Shown here: in pieces, positions 1 through 9,903 of the stretch | Position numbering within the stretch: position 1 is the first letter of the stretch | Layout of the letters: every line of letters starts with the position of its first letter | NCBI RefSeq assembly: GCF_001418085.1 | Contig: NZ_LIQH01000040.1 | Span: 329,243 to 393,242, forward strand | Length of the DNA stretch: 64,000 nucleotides | Direction: 5' to 3' | From: Lacinutrix algicola | Lineage (GTDB): Bacteria; Bacteroidota; Bacteroidia; Flavobacteriales; Flavobacteriaceae | The notes under the pieces: model-generated | The model's input: the letters and a program-made list of their open reading frames with translations, nothing else | Told to the model about the DNA's origin: nothing | Database searches by the model: none | Program-made: the position numbers and the translations under genes

Positions 1-138
1 ACCGTTAAGACCTAAGATTCCAATTTTTGCTCCGTAATAGAAACTTAAATAGATGTTTTTTAATACTGGTGTATTTGCCGACTTGAACGTTTTTGTAACG
101 CCAGCCATTGAAAATATAATTTTTTTATCGTCAGACAT
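1..138 (-). CDS. ettA: EttA, ABC-F translational throttle ATPase (N-terminal fragment)
   Basis: The reverse strand from the ATG at 138 encodes a 46-residue N-terminus that runs off the left edge. It reads MSDDKKIIFSMAGVTKTF, then a stretch with LKNIYLSFYYGAKIGILGLNG, which is the start of the Walker A loop. This arrangement, with the leading peptide, 'V.K.F' and 'LKNI.LSF..GAKIG.LG.NG', is characteristic of EttA/YjjK, an ABC-F protein that binds the ribosomal E site and gates the first elongation steps according to ATP level. Only the opening of the first ATPase domain is visible, so the rest is inferred from family resemblance. Confidence 0.88.
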   Translation of the reverse strand, partial: MSDDKKIIFSMAGVTKTFKSANTPVLKNIYLSFYYGAKIGILGLNG

Positions 139-239
139 ATAATTTATGTGTATTGATTTATTTGTTTTTATTCTTGTTAAGTTAACTACTTAAACCTTTT
201 ATTACGACTTGATTAAATCAAATCACTCGTTGCCTAGCT

Positions 240-422
240 TTATACTCTTCCTTTTAAAGCATTAAAAACCCATGCAATAGCAAAGAAGCCAATACCTACC
301 GATGCAAATCCCCAACCAGCGACATCGTCGTATCTAAAAGCACCTAAGGCTATTAATGCTAAACCTACTATTATCATAATTGTGGTAGCCCATGCTAACA
401 CAGTATTTTTATTCATTGCCAT
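240..422 (-). CDS. small two-helix membrane protein, CAL67264-type family
   Basis: A 60-residue protein with two hydrophobic segments (about residues 8-28 and 36-54) separated by the polar turn RYDDVAGWG, ending in the basic tail KGRV. It matches my memory of a short membrane protein family common beside ettA in Flavobacteriaceae. Its role is unknown. It lies about 100 bases upstream of ettA on the same strand, so the two may be co-transcribed. Two possible starts are close together (MAMNKN); the second Met cannot be excluded. Confidence 0.8.
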   Translation of the reverse strand: MAMNKNTVLAWATTIMIIVGLALIALGAFRYDDVAGWGFASVGIGFFAIAWVFNALKGRV

Positions 423-488
423 AATTGTATTGTTTTTTAAGCGAAATACAAATATCGTTTATTTTAGAAAAATATACCGCTTATATTC

Positions 489-507
489 TAGTGTTTTTTT
501 TACACTA
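489..507. other. short palindrome in divergent intergenic region
   Basis: TAGTGT and ACACTA flank a six-T loop between the divergent membrane-protein and MFS genes. It could be a regulator site or a small hairpin. There is no independent support for either. Confidence 0.25.
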
Positions 508-708
508 ATGATATCCAATATTTTAAAGCTTATATAAAAAGCTAAAGATTAGAGTCTCAAATTCTATCTTATAATCCAATAATGGAAACTTTACATGTAA
601 TTTTAGAATTTCTAAATTAACTTTTTATTAGTAAACTTAATAGTGATTAACATTTATTTAGCTACTACTTTTGTTGTTTCTATTTTAATTCACAAAAAAC
701 AAATTTTA

Positions 709-1857
709 ATGAATAAAGCTTTACTATCTCTAGCTATTGGCGGTTTTGGAATTGGCCTTACGGAATTTGTTATTATGGGAATTTTACCAGATGTTGCTAC
801 TGCTTTTAATGTTAGCATTCCTGTAGCTGGACACTTTATATCTGCCTATGCATTAGGAGTTGTTGTTGGTGCTCCTACCCTAACTGGTTTTGGAAGTAAG
901 TTTCCTGCAAATAAAGTGCTATTAGGCTTAATGCTTTGGTTTACCGTATTTAATACTTTATCTGCTTTTGCCACTGACTATAATTCTTTTATTATATTAA
1001 GGTTTTTATCTGGTTTACCACATGGAGCATTTTTTGGAATTGGAGCAATTGTAGCAAGTAAACTTTCTAAACCAGGAAAAGAAGCACAAGGAATTGCTAT
1101 TATGTTTAGTGGTTTATCCTTTGCAAATCTTTTAGGTGTGCCATTTGGTACTTATTTAGGTAAGAATTTTAATTGGAATGTTTCCTTTTTAATGGTAGGT
1201 GCTGTTGGTGTAATTGCAGTTTTAAGTGTAAAGTTTTGGATGCCTTTATTAAAAAACTCTTCGGAAAATAGTTTTATTAGTGAATTTAAAATTTTTAAAC
1301 GCTTAGAACTTTGGTTAATTATTTTACTTACAACAGTTGGAACTGGTGGTTTTTTTGCTTGGTACAGCTACATTGCTCCTTTAATAACAGATGTTGCTGG
1401 ACATCCAAGTAGTATGGTAACTTACGCTATGACCTTGGCAGGTTTAGGAATGGTTATTGGTAATTTTATAGGAGCTAAATTGGCACAAAAATTCTCGCCG
1501 CTTTATGCTGTAACGATAGTTCTTTTTGTAATGTCGATATTCTTAATTATAAATACATTTCTAGCTACAAATAAAATATTGATTTTAGTAATGACATTTA
1601 TTATAGGTGCTGCATCCTTTTCTATATCTACACCAATACAATTACTAATTATAAATTCATCTAAAGGATCTGAAGCTTTAGGCTCTTCGCTAAATCAAAG
1701 TGCTTTTAATATAGGAAATGCTAGTGGTGCTTACTTTGCTGGTATACCAATTGCAATGGGACTTGGTTATACCTCTGCAGATTGGGTTGGAGCTGCTATG
1801 GCAGGAATAGGTGTGTTTATTGCAATAATTATTATTTTAATAAGAAAATCTAAATAA
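709..1857 (+). CDS. MFS transporter, AraJ/arabinose-efflux-like
   Basis: A major facilitator protein of 382 residues from the chosen ATG at 709 (MNKALLSLAIGGFGIGLTEF). The open frame extends 22 codons upstream to 643, but that extension adds an extra hydrophobic piece and is not typical of the family, so the internal Met is preferred. About 12 hydrophobic helices are visible. The motif LPDVATAF...VPVAG-like region and RFLSGLPHGAFFG fit the drug/sugar proton-antiporter subgroup (AraJ, NepI, YdhP). The substrate cannot be told from sequence. It stands alone and ends in a strong hairpin shared with the convergent pirin gene. Confidence 0.88.
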   Translation: MNKALLSLAIGGFGIGLTEFVIMGILPDVATAFNVSIPVAGHFISAYALGVVVGAPTLTGFGSKFPANKVLLGLMLWFTVFNTLSAFATDYNSFIILRFLSGLPHGAFFGIGAIVASKLSKPGKEAQGIAIMFSGLSFANLLGVPFGTYLGKNFNWNVSFLMVGAVGVIAVLSVKFWMPLLKNSSENSFISEFKIFKRLELWLIILLTTVGTGGFFAWYSYIAPLITDVAGHPSSMVTYAMTLAGLGMVIGNFIGAKLAQKFSPLYAVTIVLFVMSIFLIINTFLATNKILILVMTFIIGAASFSISTPIQLLIINSSKGSEALGSSLNQSAFNIGNASGAYFAGIPIAMGLGYTSADWVGAAMAGIGVFIAIIIILIRKSK

Positions 1858-1884
1858 AAGAAGCACTTTTAGAAGTGCTTCTTT
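1857..1884. terminator. bidirectional intrinsic terminator (MFS / pirin)
   Basis: A perfect 12-bp stem (AAAGAAGCACTT / AAGTGCTTCTTT) with the tetraloop TTAG starts on the last base of the MFS stop codon. A-rich and T-rich flanks allow it to end transcription in both directions between two convergent genes. Confidence 0.85.
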
Positions 1885-1894
1885 TATTACTCTA

Positions 1895-2620
1895 CTAAAA
1901 AAGCATGGGTACTTCAATAAAGAGTATTTGAGATTCTTTATTGGCTTTAATTGTAAAACGGTCTCCTTCACTTACACCTATAGCATCACGTGTGTTCAAA
2001 ATTTCTGAGTTTACTTCAACTTCACCATTAATATTTAATATGTATACACCGTGGTTTTCACTTTTAATATTGTAAATAAACTGCTCTCCTTTACTCAATT
2101 CTATTGTAGAGATTATAGCATCTTGATTAATTTTTAGGCTTCCTTCTAAATCTTCATCTATAGATGATACTAAAATTTGTAGTTTATTCTTTCTATCTTT
2201 TATTTCAAAATTTTTCTGATCGTATCTAGGTGAAACATTTTGCTTATTTGGTATAATCCATATTTGAAATAAACTTAAATGTTCTCGTTCCGAACCATTA
2301 ATTTCTGAATGTTCTACACCTGTACCTGCCGACATTATTTGTACTTCTCCAGGTAATACTTGTTGCCATTCTTTATGCCTAATATTATCTCTATGCTTTA
2401 GTATGCCTTTTAATGGAATAGTAATAATTTCCATATTATTATGAGGATGTGTGGCAAATCCCATTTTTGGAGCAATAACATCATCATTTAATACTCGTAA
2501 CGCACCAAAATGCATTTTCATTGGATCGTGAAAATTTGCGAAACTAAAAGAATGATTTGCCTGTAACCAATCATGATCCGCAAACCCTCTAGAATCTGCT
2601 TTATGTACAACTGTCTTCAT
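1895..2620 (-). CDS. pirin family protein (YhhW-type bicupin)
   Basis: A 241-residue protein matching pirins: HSFSFANFHDP near the N-terminus, then the metal-ligand block THPHNNMEIITI and the downstream GTGVEHSEIN with the remaining His/Glu ligands. A second, degenerate cupin fills the C-terminal half. Related enzymes (E. coli YhhW) show quercetin 2,3-dioxygenase activity; the natural substrate is unknown. It is the third gene of a minus-strand cluster after an FMN reductase and a MarR regulator, a grouping that suggests response to quinones, flavonoid-like aromatics or electrophile stress (inference). Confidence 0.9.
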   Translation of the reverse strand: MKTVVHKADSRGFADHDWLQANHSFSFANFHDPMKMHFGALRVLNDDVIAPKMGFATHPHNNMEIITIPLKGILKHRDNIRHKEWQQVLPGEVQIMSAGTGVEHSEINGSEREHLSLFQIWIIPNKQNVSPRYDQKNFEIKDRKNKLQILVSSIDEDLEGSLKINQDAIISTIELSKGEQFIYNIKSENHGVYILNINGEVEVNSEILNTRDAIGVSEGDRFTIKANKESQILFIEVPMLF

Positions 2621-2676
2621 TTTATATTATAATTTTAACTTTTAATAAAATATAAGGATAGAGTTCAATCTATTTT

Positions 2677-3114
2677 TCACCTTACTTTATCTAATAAATT
2701 ACTTAGCTGCAAAGCCTCTTCATCTGTTAAATTTTTAAGTAATATACTATCCCACTTCTCATCAATTTCACCTAATAATTTTAATCCTTTTTCTGCTATA
2801 ATAATATTTACAACTCTTCTATCGTCTTTACTAGGTATTCTATCTATAAAGTGTTTTGAACACAATTTATCCATTAGTCTAGTTACGTTGGGAGAACGTT
2901 GGACCATTCTATTTTTAACGGTTTGTACACTAATTGGATCCTTTGCTCCTCTTAGTATTCTTAAAATATTATATTGTTGCGATGAGATGTTATATGGCTT
3001 AAAGAATTCTAATTGTTTACCATTAATCCAACTCGCTGTATATAAAATATTTATATATGCCTTTAAATCGTTTGATGCAAAAGTCGATTCTATTTCTTTT
3101 GAAATATCTCCCAT
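2677..3114 (-). CDS. MarR family transcriptional regulator
   Basis: A 145-residue winged-helix protein. The central region ISSQQYNILRILRG, followed by ISVQTVKNRMVQRSPNVTRLMDKL, is the MarR recognition helix, and the wing DRIPSKDDRRVVNIIIAEKG contains the conserved D-x-R-R. Its start codon overlaps the stop of the FMN reductase as TAATG, so the two are translationally coupled. It likely represses its own operon and releases on binding a small ligand, as MarR proteins do. The operator is not firmly identified; see the promoter at 3662. Confidence 0.92.
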   Translation of the reverse strand: MGDISKEIESTFASNDLKAYINILYTASWINGKQLEFFKPYNISSQQYNILRILRGAKDPISVQTVKNRMVQRSPNVTRLMDKLCSKHFIDRIPSKDDRRVVNIIIAEKGLKLLGEIDEKWDSILLKNLTDEEALQLSNLLDKVR

Positions 3115-3644
3115 TATAAACTCTCTTTAAAGATATTAATAGCTTGAGTTAATGTTTTATTTAGAGTTTCATCTTTAATACCTTTTTCTGAAAAATTATC
3201 ATTAAATGAAGGTAAAGAAAAAGTTGCAACTACATTAGCATCATGTCTTGGGAATCTATCTTTTGCTATTTCTAAAACAGACTGACCACCTCTTCCTCCA
3301 GGAGATGTTGCCATTAAAAGCATTGGTTTGTTTTGCCATAATTTATTATCAATACGAGATAACCAATCTAAAAGATTTTTAAAAACTGTCGTGTAAGCTC
3401 CGTTATGTTCTGCTAACGATAAAATAACACCATCCGTAGATTTAATGTGTTCTAAAAAAACTTCTGCAGCTTTTGGAATACCTTCCTCATTCTCTAAATC
3501 TATACCATAAATAGGTAAATTAAAATCGTTAAGATCCAAGACTGTTAACTTAGCTTCTTCTATTAATGAACCGGCATAAATTGCTAATTGTTTATTTATA
3601 GAAACCTTACTGTTACTTCCTGCAAATACTAAAATGTTTTTCAT
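3114..3644 (-). CDS. NAD(P)H-dependent FMN reductase
   Basis: A 176-residue flavodoxin-fold protein. It begins with the phosphate-binding strand-loop ILVFAGSNSKVSINKQLA and contains LSLAEHNGAYTTVFKNLLDWLSR and the MATSPGGRGG loop, all standard in the NADPH-dependent FMN/azo/chromate reductase family. These enzymes reduce FMN or quinones with two electrons. It is first in an operon with marR (1-base overlap of stop and start) and pirin, which supports a redox or electrophile detoxification role. The exact substrate is not deducible. Confidence 0.9.
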   Translation of the reverse strand: MKNILVFAGSNSKVSINKQLAIYAGSLIEEAKLTVLDLNDFNLPIYGIDLENEEGIPKAAEVFLEHIKSTDGVILSLAEHNGAYTTVFKNLLDWLSRIDNKLWQNKPMLLMATSPGGRGGQSVLEIAKDRFPRHDANVVATFSLPSFNDNFSEKGIKDETLNKTLTQAINIFKESL

Positions 3645-3661
3645 AAAAAAATATTATATCT

Positions 3662-3669
3662 CAAATATA
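3662..3669 (-). promoter_or_regulatory. -7 promoter element for the FMN reductase/marR/pirin operon
   Basis: On the minus strand TATATTTG fits the Bacteroidota -7 consensus TAnnTTTG, 17 bases before the ATG at 3644. No clear -33 TTG at 17-19 spacing was found. Nearby ATAGTTTC words at about 3675 and 3734 could belong to a MarR site. Confidence 0.4.
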
Positions 3670-3791
3670 AATAAATAGTTTCCATAGAATATAATACCAG
3701 GGAATTTAATAAATTATTAACTATTATTTTTATGATAGTTTCAAAGTGAAAATGATATTAAACTTTGTATTTTAGCTTAAAAATTATTTTA

Positions 3792-5420
3792 ATGGATATC
3801 GACTTCAATAAAAACGAAGATTATAATAAATTACTATTATCTGATTTGCGTAACCGCTTTGCTCAAGTAAAATTAGGAGGTGGACAAAAACGTATTGATA
3901 AACATCACGAAAAAGGTAAACTTACCGCAAGAGAACGTATTGATTATCTTTTAGATAAAAAACGTAAAAGTATTGAAATTGGTGCTTTTGTAGGTGACGG
4001 TATGTATGAAGAACATGGCGGATGTCCTTCTGGAGGTGTTGTAATTAAAATGGGTTATGTAAGCGGCAAACAATGTATTGTTGTTGCAAATGATGCTACA
4101 GTAAAAGCTGGTGCATGGTTTCCTATTACAGGAAAGAAGAATTTACGTGCTCAAGAAATTGCAATTGAAAACAAACTTCCAATAATTTACTTAGTAGATA
4201 GTGCTGGTGTTTATTTACCATTACAAGATGAAATATTCCCGGATAAAGAACATTTTGGTCGTATTTTTAGAAATAACGCTATAATGAGTAGTATGGGTAT
4301 TACCCAAATAGCTGCTGTTATGGGAAGTTGTGTTGCTGGTGGTGCATATTTACCAATTATGAGTGACGAAGCTTTAATTGTTGATAAAACAGGAAGTATT
4401 TTTCTTGCAGGTAGTTACTTAGTAAAAGCGGCTATTGGTGAGACTATAGATAATGAAACTCTTGGTGGTGCAACTACACATTGCGAGGTATCTGGTGTTA
4501 CAGATTACAAAGCTAAAGACGATAAAGATGCCTTAGATACTATTAAGCGATTAATAGATAAAATTGGCGATTACGATAAAGCAGGCTTTAATAGAGTTGA
4601 AGCTAAAAAACCTAAAGAGAATCCAGAAGATATTTATGGTATTCTTCCAAAATCTAGAGCAGACCAATATAATATGCTTGATATTATTTCTAGATTAGTA
4701 GATGATGGAGAATACGACGAATACAAAAAAGGATACGGACAAACCATTATTACTGCTTATGCAAGAATAGATGGTTGGGCTGTTGGTATTGTAGCCAACC
4801 AAAGAAAGTTAGTAAAAACCAAGAGTGGTGAAATGCAATTTGGCGGTGTTATTTATAATGATAGCGCAGATAAAGCAACTCGTTTTATAGCTAATTGTAA
4901 CCAAAAGAAAATTCCTTTAGTATTCTTACAAGATGTTACTGGTTTTATGGTTGGTAGTAAGAGTGAGCATGGTGGTATAATTAAGGATGGAGCAAAAATG
5001 GTGAATGCAGTTAGTAACTCTGTAGTTCCGAAATTTACTATTATTATTGGAAATAGTTATGGAGCTGGAAATTATGCTATGTGCGGTAAAGCTTATGATC
5101 CAAGATTAATTGTAGCTTGGCCAAGTGCTGAATTAGCAGTTATGAGTGGAAATAGTGCTGCTAAAGTATTATTACAAATTGAGAAAGCTTCATTATTGAA
5201 AAAAGGAGAAAAAATCACTCCTGAGAAAGAAGAAGAACTATTCTCTAAAATTAAAAATAGATATGATAACCAGGTATCACCGTACTATGCCGCTTCTCGT
5301 TTATGGACAGATGCCATTATAGATCCTTTAGATACTAGAACTTGGATTTCTATGGGTATTGAAGCTGCAAATCATGCACCTATAGAGAAGCCTTTTAATA
5401 TGGGTGTTTTACAGGTTTAA
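3792..5420 (+). CDS. acyl-CoA carboxylase, carboxyltransferase (beta) subunit
   Basis: From the ATG at 3792 (MDIDFNKNEDYNKLL; an in-frame upstream Met at 3765 is judged too early) this is a 542-residue carboxyltransferase of the MccB/PccB class. It has the acyl-CoA site GGCPSGGVV...NDATVKAGAWFP in the N-terminal crotonase domain and the biotin-site loops SYGAGNYAMCGKAYDP and VAWPSAELAVMSG in the C-terminal domain. The ending AANHAPIEKPFNMGV resembles methylcrotonyl-CoA carboxylase beta. The biotin-carrying alpha subunit is not in the window, so propionyl- versus methylcrotonyl-CoA cannot be decided. Confidence 0.92.
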   Translation: MDIDFNKNEDYNKLLLSDLRNRFAQVKLGGGQKRIDKHHEKGKLTARERIDYLLDKKRKSIEIGAFVGDGMYEEHGGCPSGGVVIKMGYVSGKQCIVVANDATVKAGAWFPITGKKNLRAQEIAIENKLPIIYLVDSAGVYLPLQDEIFPDKEHFGRIFRNNAIMSSMGITQIAAVMGSCVAGGAYLPIMSDEALIVDKTGSIFLAGSYLVKAAIGETIDNETLGGATTHCEVSGVTDYKAKDDKDALDTIKRLIDKIGDYDKAGFNRVEAKKPKENPEDIYGILPKSRADQYNMLDIISRLVDDGEYDEYKKGYGQTIITAYARIDGWAVGIVANQRKLVKTKSGEMQFGGVIYNDSADKATRFIANCNQKKIPLVFLQDVTGFMVGSKSEHGGIIKDGAKMVNAVSNSVVPKFTIIIGNSYGAGNYAMCGKAYDPRLIVAWPSAELAVMSGNSAAKVLLQIEKASLLKKGEKITPEKEEELFSKIKNRYDNQVSPYYAASRLWTDAIIDPLDTRTWISMGIEAANHAPIEKPFNMGVLQV

Positions 5421-5449
5421 ATCTAACAGAAATAAAAATTACATACATA

Positions 5450-5480
5450 AAAAAAGGAATGCTGTACGCATTCCTTTTTT
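5450..5480 (+). terminator. intrinsic terminator of the carboxylase gene
   Basis: GGAATGC and GCATTCC form a stem around TGTAC, extended by A/T pairs and followed by six T residues, 30 bases after the carboxylase stop. Confidence 0.8.
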
Positions 5481-5583
5481 GGTTTTTAAACCTTTTCTAA
5501 ATAGCTTTATTATTATTTATATGCACTGAATAAAGTATTCCTTTCTTCTTTTAAATATTTACCAACTATTAATAAATCCTAAT

Positions 5584-5615
5584 ACAAAAAAAACCACTTA
5601 TAAGTGGTTTTTTTG
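5584..5615 (-). terminator. intrinsic terminator of the gyrA-TPR operon
   Basis: AACCACTTA and TAAGTGGTT form a near-perfect self-complementary hairpin with long A and T flanks. It sits just past the 3' end of the minus-strand TPR gene and can work in both directions, as a second terminator for the carboxylase. Confidence 0.8.
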
Positions 5616-5641
5616 TTTGTAACATATGTCTTTAATTCTTT

Positions 5642-6883
5642 CTATAAACCATATTTAGCTTTAAGCGCTTTAGCTTTTTCGCTCTCACCAACAACACTAT
5701 AAATGTTAGATAAAGTTCTAGCAAAGTCTGCACTTTCTAATTTAGTATCTAATTTTATTACAGACTCTAAATAAGGTATAGCTTTTTGATAAACGCCACC
5801 ACGGTCTTTTTGTAATTGGTCGTAGATTTTATTATCTGCGTTTGAATTTGTTAAAACGTTCATTTTTTTAACTATCTCAGCATCTTCTTCTAAAATTAAT
5901 GCAGAAATATTCTTTAATGCATTAATATAATTAGGATCAATTTCAATAACTTTCTTGTAATACATTTCTGCATCAGCTTTATTTTCAGCCTGATTAGAAA
6001 TCACTCCTAAATTGTAAATCAAATCGGTGTTATTAGGATCATTAGCAATTGCTTCTTTAATAAGCTTACCATATTCTAATTCGTTACCTAATTTTAACTG
6101 CACATTTGCTTCTGTAACAATTAAATCACTGTTAGAAGGATCAGCAATTCTTGCTTCTTTAATAGACTCTAAAGCTTTTTCATTCTCACCTTGATTTAAA
6201 TAAATCGAAGTAATTTGACCATAGATTTCTCCAACTTTAGATTTTGTTTCTCTCTCTCCTGGTTTAATATGTGTTTTAGCTTTAACATATAAATCACGTG
6301 TACCTTTATCGAATACTTCTTCTTCACCAGTTTCCTTGTTTACAGCAAAGTATTCTGTTGTAATACCTGTATAACCTAACTCTTTTAAAGCTGTATAGTG
6401 ATTAAGAGCTGAATCGAAATCTTTACCTAACACAGAACTAACTGCTGCATAATATAAGTAAGATTGATCTTCAGGAACCAATTTATATAACATTGAAAAC
6501 AAACTTGCTGCTTGTGTATACTTACCGCCTGTATAAAAACTATTTCCTTTTACCAATAATTCATTCTGTACAAATTTTTTGGTTTCGGCTAAATCGCTTA
6601 CATATTTTTGATCAACTTTATTTAAATCGTTGAAAGCCGTATCAAAATCTGCAACATTACCAGCTCCATTAGCATATAATGCTTTAGCTCTATTGTAGTA
6701 AAATTTAGACTTCATCTTATCATCCATGCTACCAAGCATAGATTCTAATGTTACTGCTGCTGCTTTAGCCTCAGCAAAGTTGTTATTTTTAACAGCTTTT
6801 TCTAAAACCTTTAACTCTTTCTTTTGTCCAAAAGAGAATAGAGTTACAAGTAAAGCTAGTGTAAATATTAATTGTTTTTTCAT
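5642..6883 (-). CDS. secreted/periplasmic tetratricopeptide repeat protein
   Basis: A 413-residue protein with a signal peptide (MKKQLIFTLALLVTLFSFGQ) and several TPR-like helix pairs. Examples are NKADAEMYYKKVIEIDPNYINAL, GENEKALESIKEARIADPSNSDL-type units in the second half, and YQKAIPYLESVIKLD near the end. It lies 47 bases downstream of gyrA and shares its terminator, so read-through expression is likely. The TPR scaffold suggests protein binding in the envelope; no partner can be named. No lipobox Cys is seen, so it is soluble periplasmic or exported. Confidence 0.85.
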   Translation of the reverse strand: MKKQLIFTLALLVTLFSFGQKKELKVLEKAVKNNNFAEAKAAAVTLESMLGSMDDKMKSKFYYNRAKALYANGAGNVADFDTAFNDLNKVDQKYVSDLAETKKFVQNELLVKGNSFYTGGKYTQAASLFSMLYKLVPEDQSYLYYAAVSSVLGKDFDSALNHYTALKELGYTGITTEYFAVNKETGEEEVFDKGTRDLYVKAKTHIKPGERETKSKVGEIYGQITSIYLNQGENEKALESIKEARIADPSNSDLIVTEANVQLKLGNELEYGKLIKEAIANDPNNTDLIYNLGVISNQAENKADAEMYYKKVIEIDPNYINALKNISALILEEDAEIVKKMNVLTNSNADNKIYDQLQKDRGGVYQKAIPYLESVIKLDTKLESADFARTLSNIYSVVGESEKAKALKAKYGL

Positions 6884-6930
6884 TAGTTTAAGTTTTTATA
6901 TTCCTGACCGGAATTAAGTTTTAAAATTAT

Positions 6931-9483
6931 TTACTCCTCTTCTTCGGTAGAATCAACAGTCGTGCCATTTTCAGAATCACTAGTCTTTTCAACACCTTCA
7001 GGAATTATTATGTTTCCATCTTCGTCTAATTCTATTTCATCTTCTTCATGCATTACTTTTGCAACTGCTGCAATAGAATCTTTACCTTTTAGATTAATAA
7101 GCTTTACACCTTGTGTTGCTCTACCCATAACACGTAAATCGGCTACTGCCATTCTAATAGCAATACCAGATTTATTAATGATCATTAAATCATCTTCATC
7201 TGTTACATTCTTAATAGATACCAGGTTACCTGTTTTTTCTGTTATAGAAATAGTTTTCACTCCTTTTCCTCCACGGTTAGTAATTCTATAGTCTTCTAAA
7301 CTAGAACGTTTTCCATAACCATTTTCTGAAACCACAAGAATGTTGCTTTCCATGTCATCCACAGCAATCATACCAATTACCTCATCGGTTTTTTCATCTT
7401 GTAATCTAATACCTCTTACACCAGAAGCTCCACGACCCATTGGTCTTGTTTTAGCTTCTTCGAATCTAATGGCTTTACCAGATTTTAATGCTAACATCAC
7501 TTGGCTTTCACCAGTTGTTAATTTAGCTTCTAATAAAACATCGTCTTCTTTAATTGTAATGGCGTTAATACCATTAGTTCTTGGTCTAGAATATTGCTCT
7601 AAAGAAGTCTTTTTAACTTGACCTTTTTTAGTAGCCATAATTACATAATGACTATTTACATACTCTTCATCTTTTAAATCTTGAGTACAAATAAACGCCA
7701 TTACTTTGTCGTCTTGCTCAATATTTATAAGGTTTTGAATTGCTCTACCTTTAGACGTTTTACTTCCTTCTGGAATTTCGTAAACACGCATCCAGAAACA
7801 TTTTCCTTTTTGTGTGAAGAATAACATGTATTGGTGGTTTGTACCAACAAATAAATGCTCTAAGAAATCTTCGTTACGTGTAGTCGAAGCTTTTTGTCCA
7901 ACTCCTCCTCTATTTTGTGTCTTATACTCAGATAAAGAAGTACGTTTAATATAACCTGCATGAGAAATAGTAATCACTACTTTCTCATCTGGAATCATAT
8001 CTTCAATACTTAAATCTCCACCAGCATATTCAATTACAGAACGACGATCATCTCCATATTTATCGCGAATAACAATTAACTCCTCCTTAATAATAGACAT
8101 TCTACGCGCTTCATCACCTAAAATATCTTTAAGGTCTTCAATCGTTTTCATGATCTCTTCGTATTCATTACGAAGTTTATCTTGTTCTAGTCCTGTTAAT
8201 TGACGCAGACGCATCTCTACGATTGCTTTCGCTTGTATTTCTGAAAGCTTAAAACGTTCAATTAAATTATTTCTAGCTTCGTCTCCGTTAGAAGATGCTC
8301 TAATAATTTTTATTACTTCATCGATGTTATCAGAAGCAATAATTAAACCTTCTAATATGTGTGCACGTTCTTCGGCTTTACGTAATTCGTATTTTGTACG
8401 TCTTACAACAACCTCATGTCTATGCTCTACAAAGTATTGAATTAATTCTTTTAAATTCAATAACTGTGGACGTCCTTTTACTAATGCAATATTATTTACA
8501 CTAAAAGACGATTGTAATGCTGTGTATTTGTATAATTTATTTAAAACAATATTAGGTATAGCATCACGCTTTAAAACGTAAACAATACGCATACCATTTC
8601 TATCAGACTCATCTCTAATAGTAGAAATCCCTTCTAATTTTTTATCGTTTATTAAGTCGGCAGTCTTTTTAATCATGTCTGCCTTATTCACTTGGTAAGG
8701 AATTTCTGTTACAATAACACATTCTCTACCTTGAACCTCCTCGATATTAGCATTAGCTCGCATGACAATTCGTCCACGACCTGTATGAAATGCTTCCTTT
8801 ACACCATCGTAACCATATATTGTTCCACCTGTTGGAAAATCTGGTGCTTTAATGTGTGTAATTAATTCATCAATTTCAATATCATTATTATCAATGTATG
8901 CTATTGTACCATCTACAACTTCTGTTAAATTGTGAGGCGGCATATTTGTTGCCATACCTACTGCAATACCAGAAGCTCCATTTACTAGTAAACCTGGAAT
9001 ACGTGTTGGAAGAACTGTTGGCTCTTCTAAAGTATCATCAAAGTTTAATTTATGATCTACAGTTTCTTTATCAATATCTGCAAGCATATCCTCAGATATC
9101 TTACGCATTCTTGCTTCTGTATAACGCATTGCTGCTGGACTATCTCCATCTACAGACCCAAAGTTACCTTGTCCATCGACCAACATATAACGTAAACTCC
9201 ATTCTTGAGCCATACGTACCATTGCATCGTAAACAGAAGTATCTCCATGTGGGTGGTACTTACCTAAAACTTCACCAACAATTCTTGCAGATTTTTTATG
9301 TGCACTGTTTGCTCTAACACCCAGTTCATGCATACCATAAAGTACACGTCTATGTACTGGTTTTAAACCATCTCTTACGTCTGGTAAAGCACGTGACACA
9401 ATGACTGACATTGAATAATCAATGTAAGCCGATTTCATTTCATCTTCAATATTAATTGGAATCACTTTTTCGCCTTCTGCCAT
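6931..9483 (-). CDS. gyrA: DNA gyrase subunit A
   Basis: An 850-residue type IIA topoisomerase subunit that cuts and rejoins DNA. The catalytic Tyr is Y121 in [10 protein letters not shown]. The quinolone pocket reads [12 protein letters not shown], with T82 at the place of E. coli S83 and D86 at that of D87. The C-terminal beta-pinwheel contains the box QNRGGVGQ, a divergent GyrA box, and a second NRGGKG motif later. The protein ends in a long acidic tail. The GyrA box and tail distinguish it from ParC. It is followed by a TPR gene 47 bases downstream and faces away from clpC across a 420-base gap. Confidence 0.97.
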   Translation of the reverse strand: MAEGEKVIPINIEDEMKSAYIDYSMSVIVSRALPDVRDGLKPVHRRVLYGMHELGVRANSAHKKSARIVGEVLGKYHPHGDTSVYDAMVRMAQEWSLRYMLVDGQGNFGSVDGDSPAAMRYTEARMRKISEDMLADIDKETVDHKLNFDDTLEEPTVLPTRIPGLLVNGASGIAVGMATNMPPHNLTEVVDGTIAYIDNNDIEIDELITHIKAPDFPTGGTIYGYDGVKEAFHTGRGRIVMRANANIEEVQGRECVIVTEIPYQVNKADMIKKTADLINDKKLEGISTIRDESDRNGMRIVYVLKRDAIPNIVLNKLYKYTALQSSFSVNNIALVKGRPQLLNLKELIQYFVEHRHEVVVRRTKYELRKAEERAHILEGLIIASDNIDEVIKIIRASSNGDEARNNLIERFKLSEIQAKAIVEMRLRQLTGLEQDKLRNEYEEIMKTIEDLKDILGDEARRMSIIKEELIVIRDKYGDDRRSVIEYAGGDLSIEDMIPDEKVVITISHAGYIKRTSLSEYKTQNRGGVGQKASTTRNEDFLEHLFVGTNHQYMLFFTQKGKCFWMRVYEIPEGSKTSKGRAIQNLINIEQDDKVMAFICTQDLKDEEYVNSHYVIMATKKGQVKKTSLEQYSRPRTNGINAITIKEDDVLLEAKLTTGESQVMLALKSGKAIRFEEAKTRPMGRGASGVRGIRLQDEKTDEVIGMIAVDDMESNILVVSENGYGKRSSLEDYRITNRGGKGVKTISITEKTGNLVSIKNVTDEDDLMIINKSGIAIRMAVADLRVMGRATQGVKLINLKGKDSIAAVAKVMHEEDEIELDEDGNIIIPEGVEKTSDSENGTTVDSTEEEE

Positions 9484-9903
9484 ATATAATCTTAATTAAA
9501 TTTTTATAGTTGTTTCGTAACGCGCTAATATAATTATTTCATTAGTAACAGTAAGTCTTTATCCCTACTTTTTGAGACTTTTTATTAACAATTCGTATAC
9601 CCTTTATCGTTAATAACTATCTTGTTAATTGTTTTGATTTTTTAAACATTTTTTTGTCTATTAGCGTAGAATACTATCTATTATTTGAAATCACTAAATA
9701 AAACGTCCTTTTTCTCTTTCTATTTAACAAAAAAAAGAAACCATAATTAAAGCTATGCTTTACTTTCTTACTTAAATATAAAAAAAATCATCTTTTATTT
9801 TAACATAATTTTAAATAAGAAATAGAATATCGTAATATTTAAGGTATAGTTTTTGCCATTGATGTTATGATTCACTAAATTTATTGACGAAAGGAATAAC
9901 TAT
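9484..9903. other. divergent intergenic region gyrA / clpC
   Basis: 420 bases with no credible ORF. It is very AT-rich and must carry both promoters. Near clpC, TATAGTTTTTG (about 9846) resembles the -7 element but with a spacing one base too long. A weak repeat AAGAAA...TTTCTT lies at about 9733-9769. I see no strong hairpin, RNA gene or repeat. Confidence 0.5.

Noticed and set aside
6900..6917. Terminator between gyrA and the TPR gene
   Set aside because: ATTCC..GGAAT gives only a 5-bp stem without a T run on the minus strand, so read-through from gyrA is assumed.
8898..9317. 139-codon plus-strand frame inside gyrA
   Set aside because: It is the antisense shadow of the well-supported gyrA coding sequence; Leu/Tyr-rich composition is an artefact.
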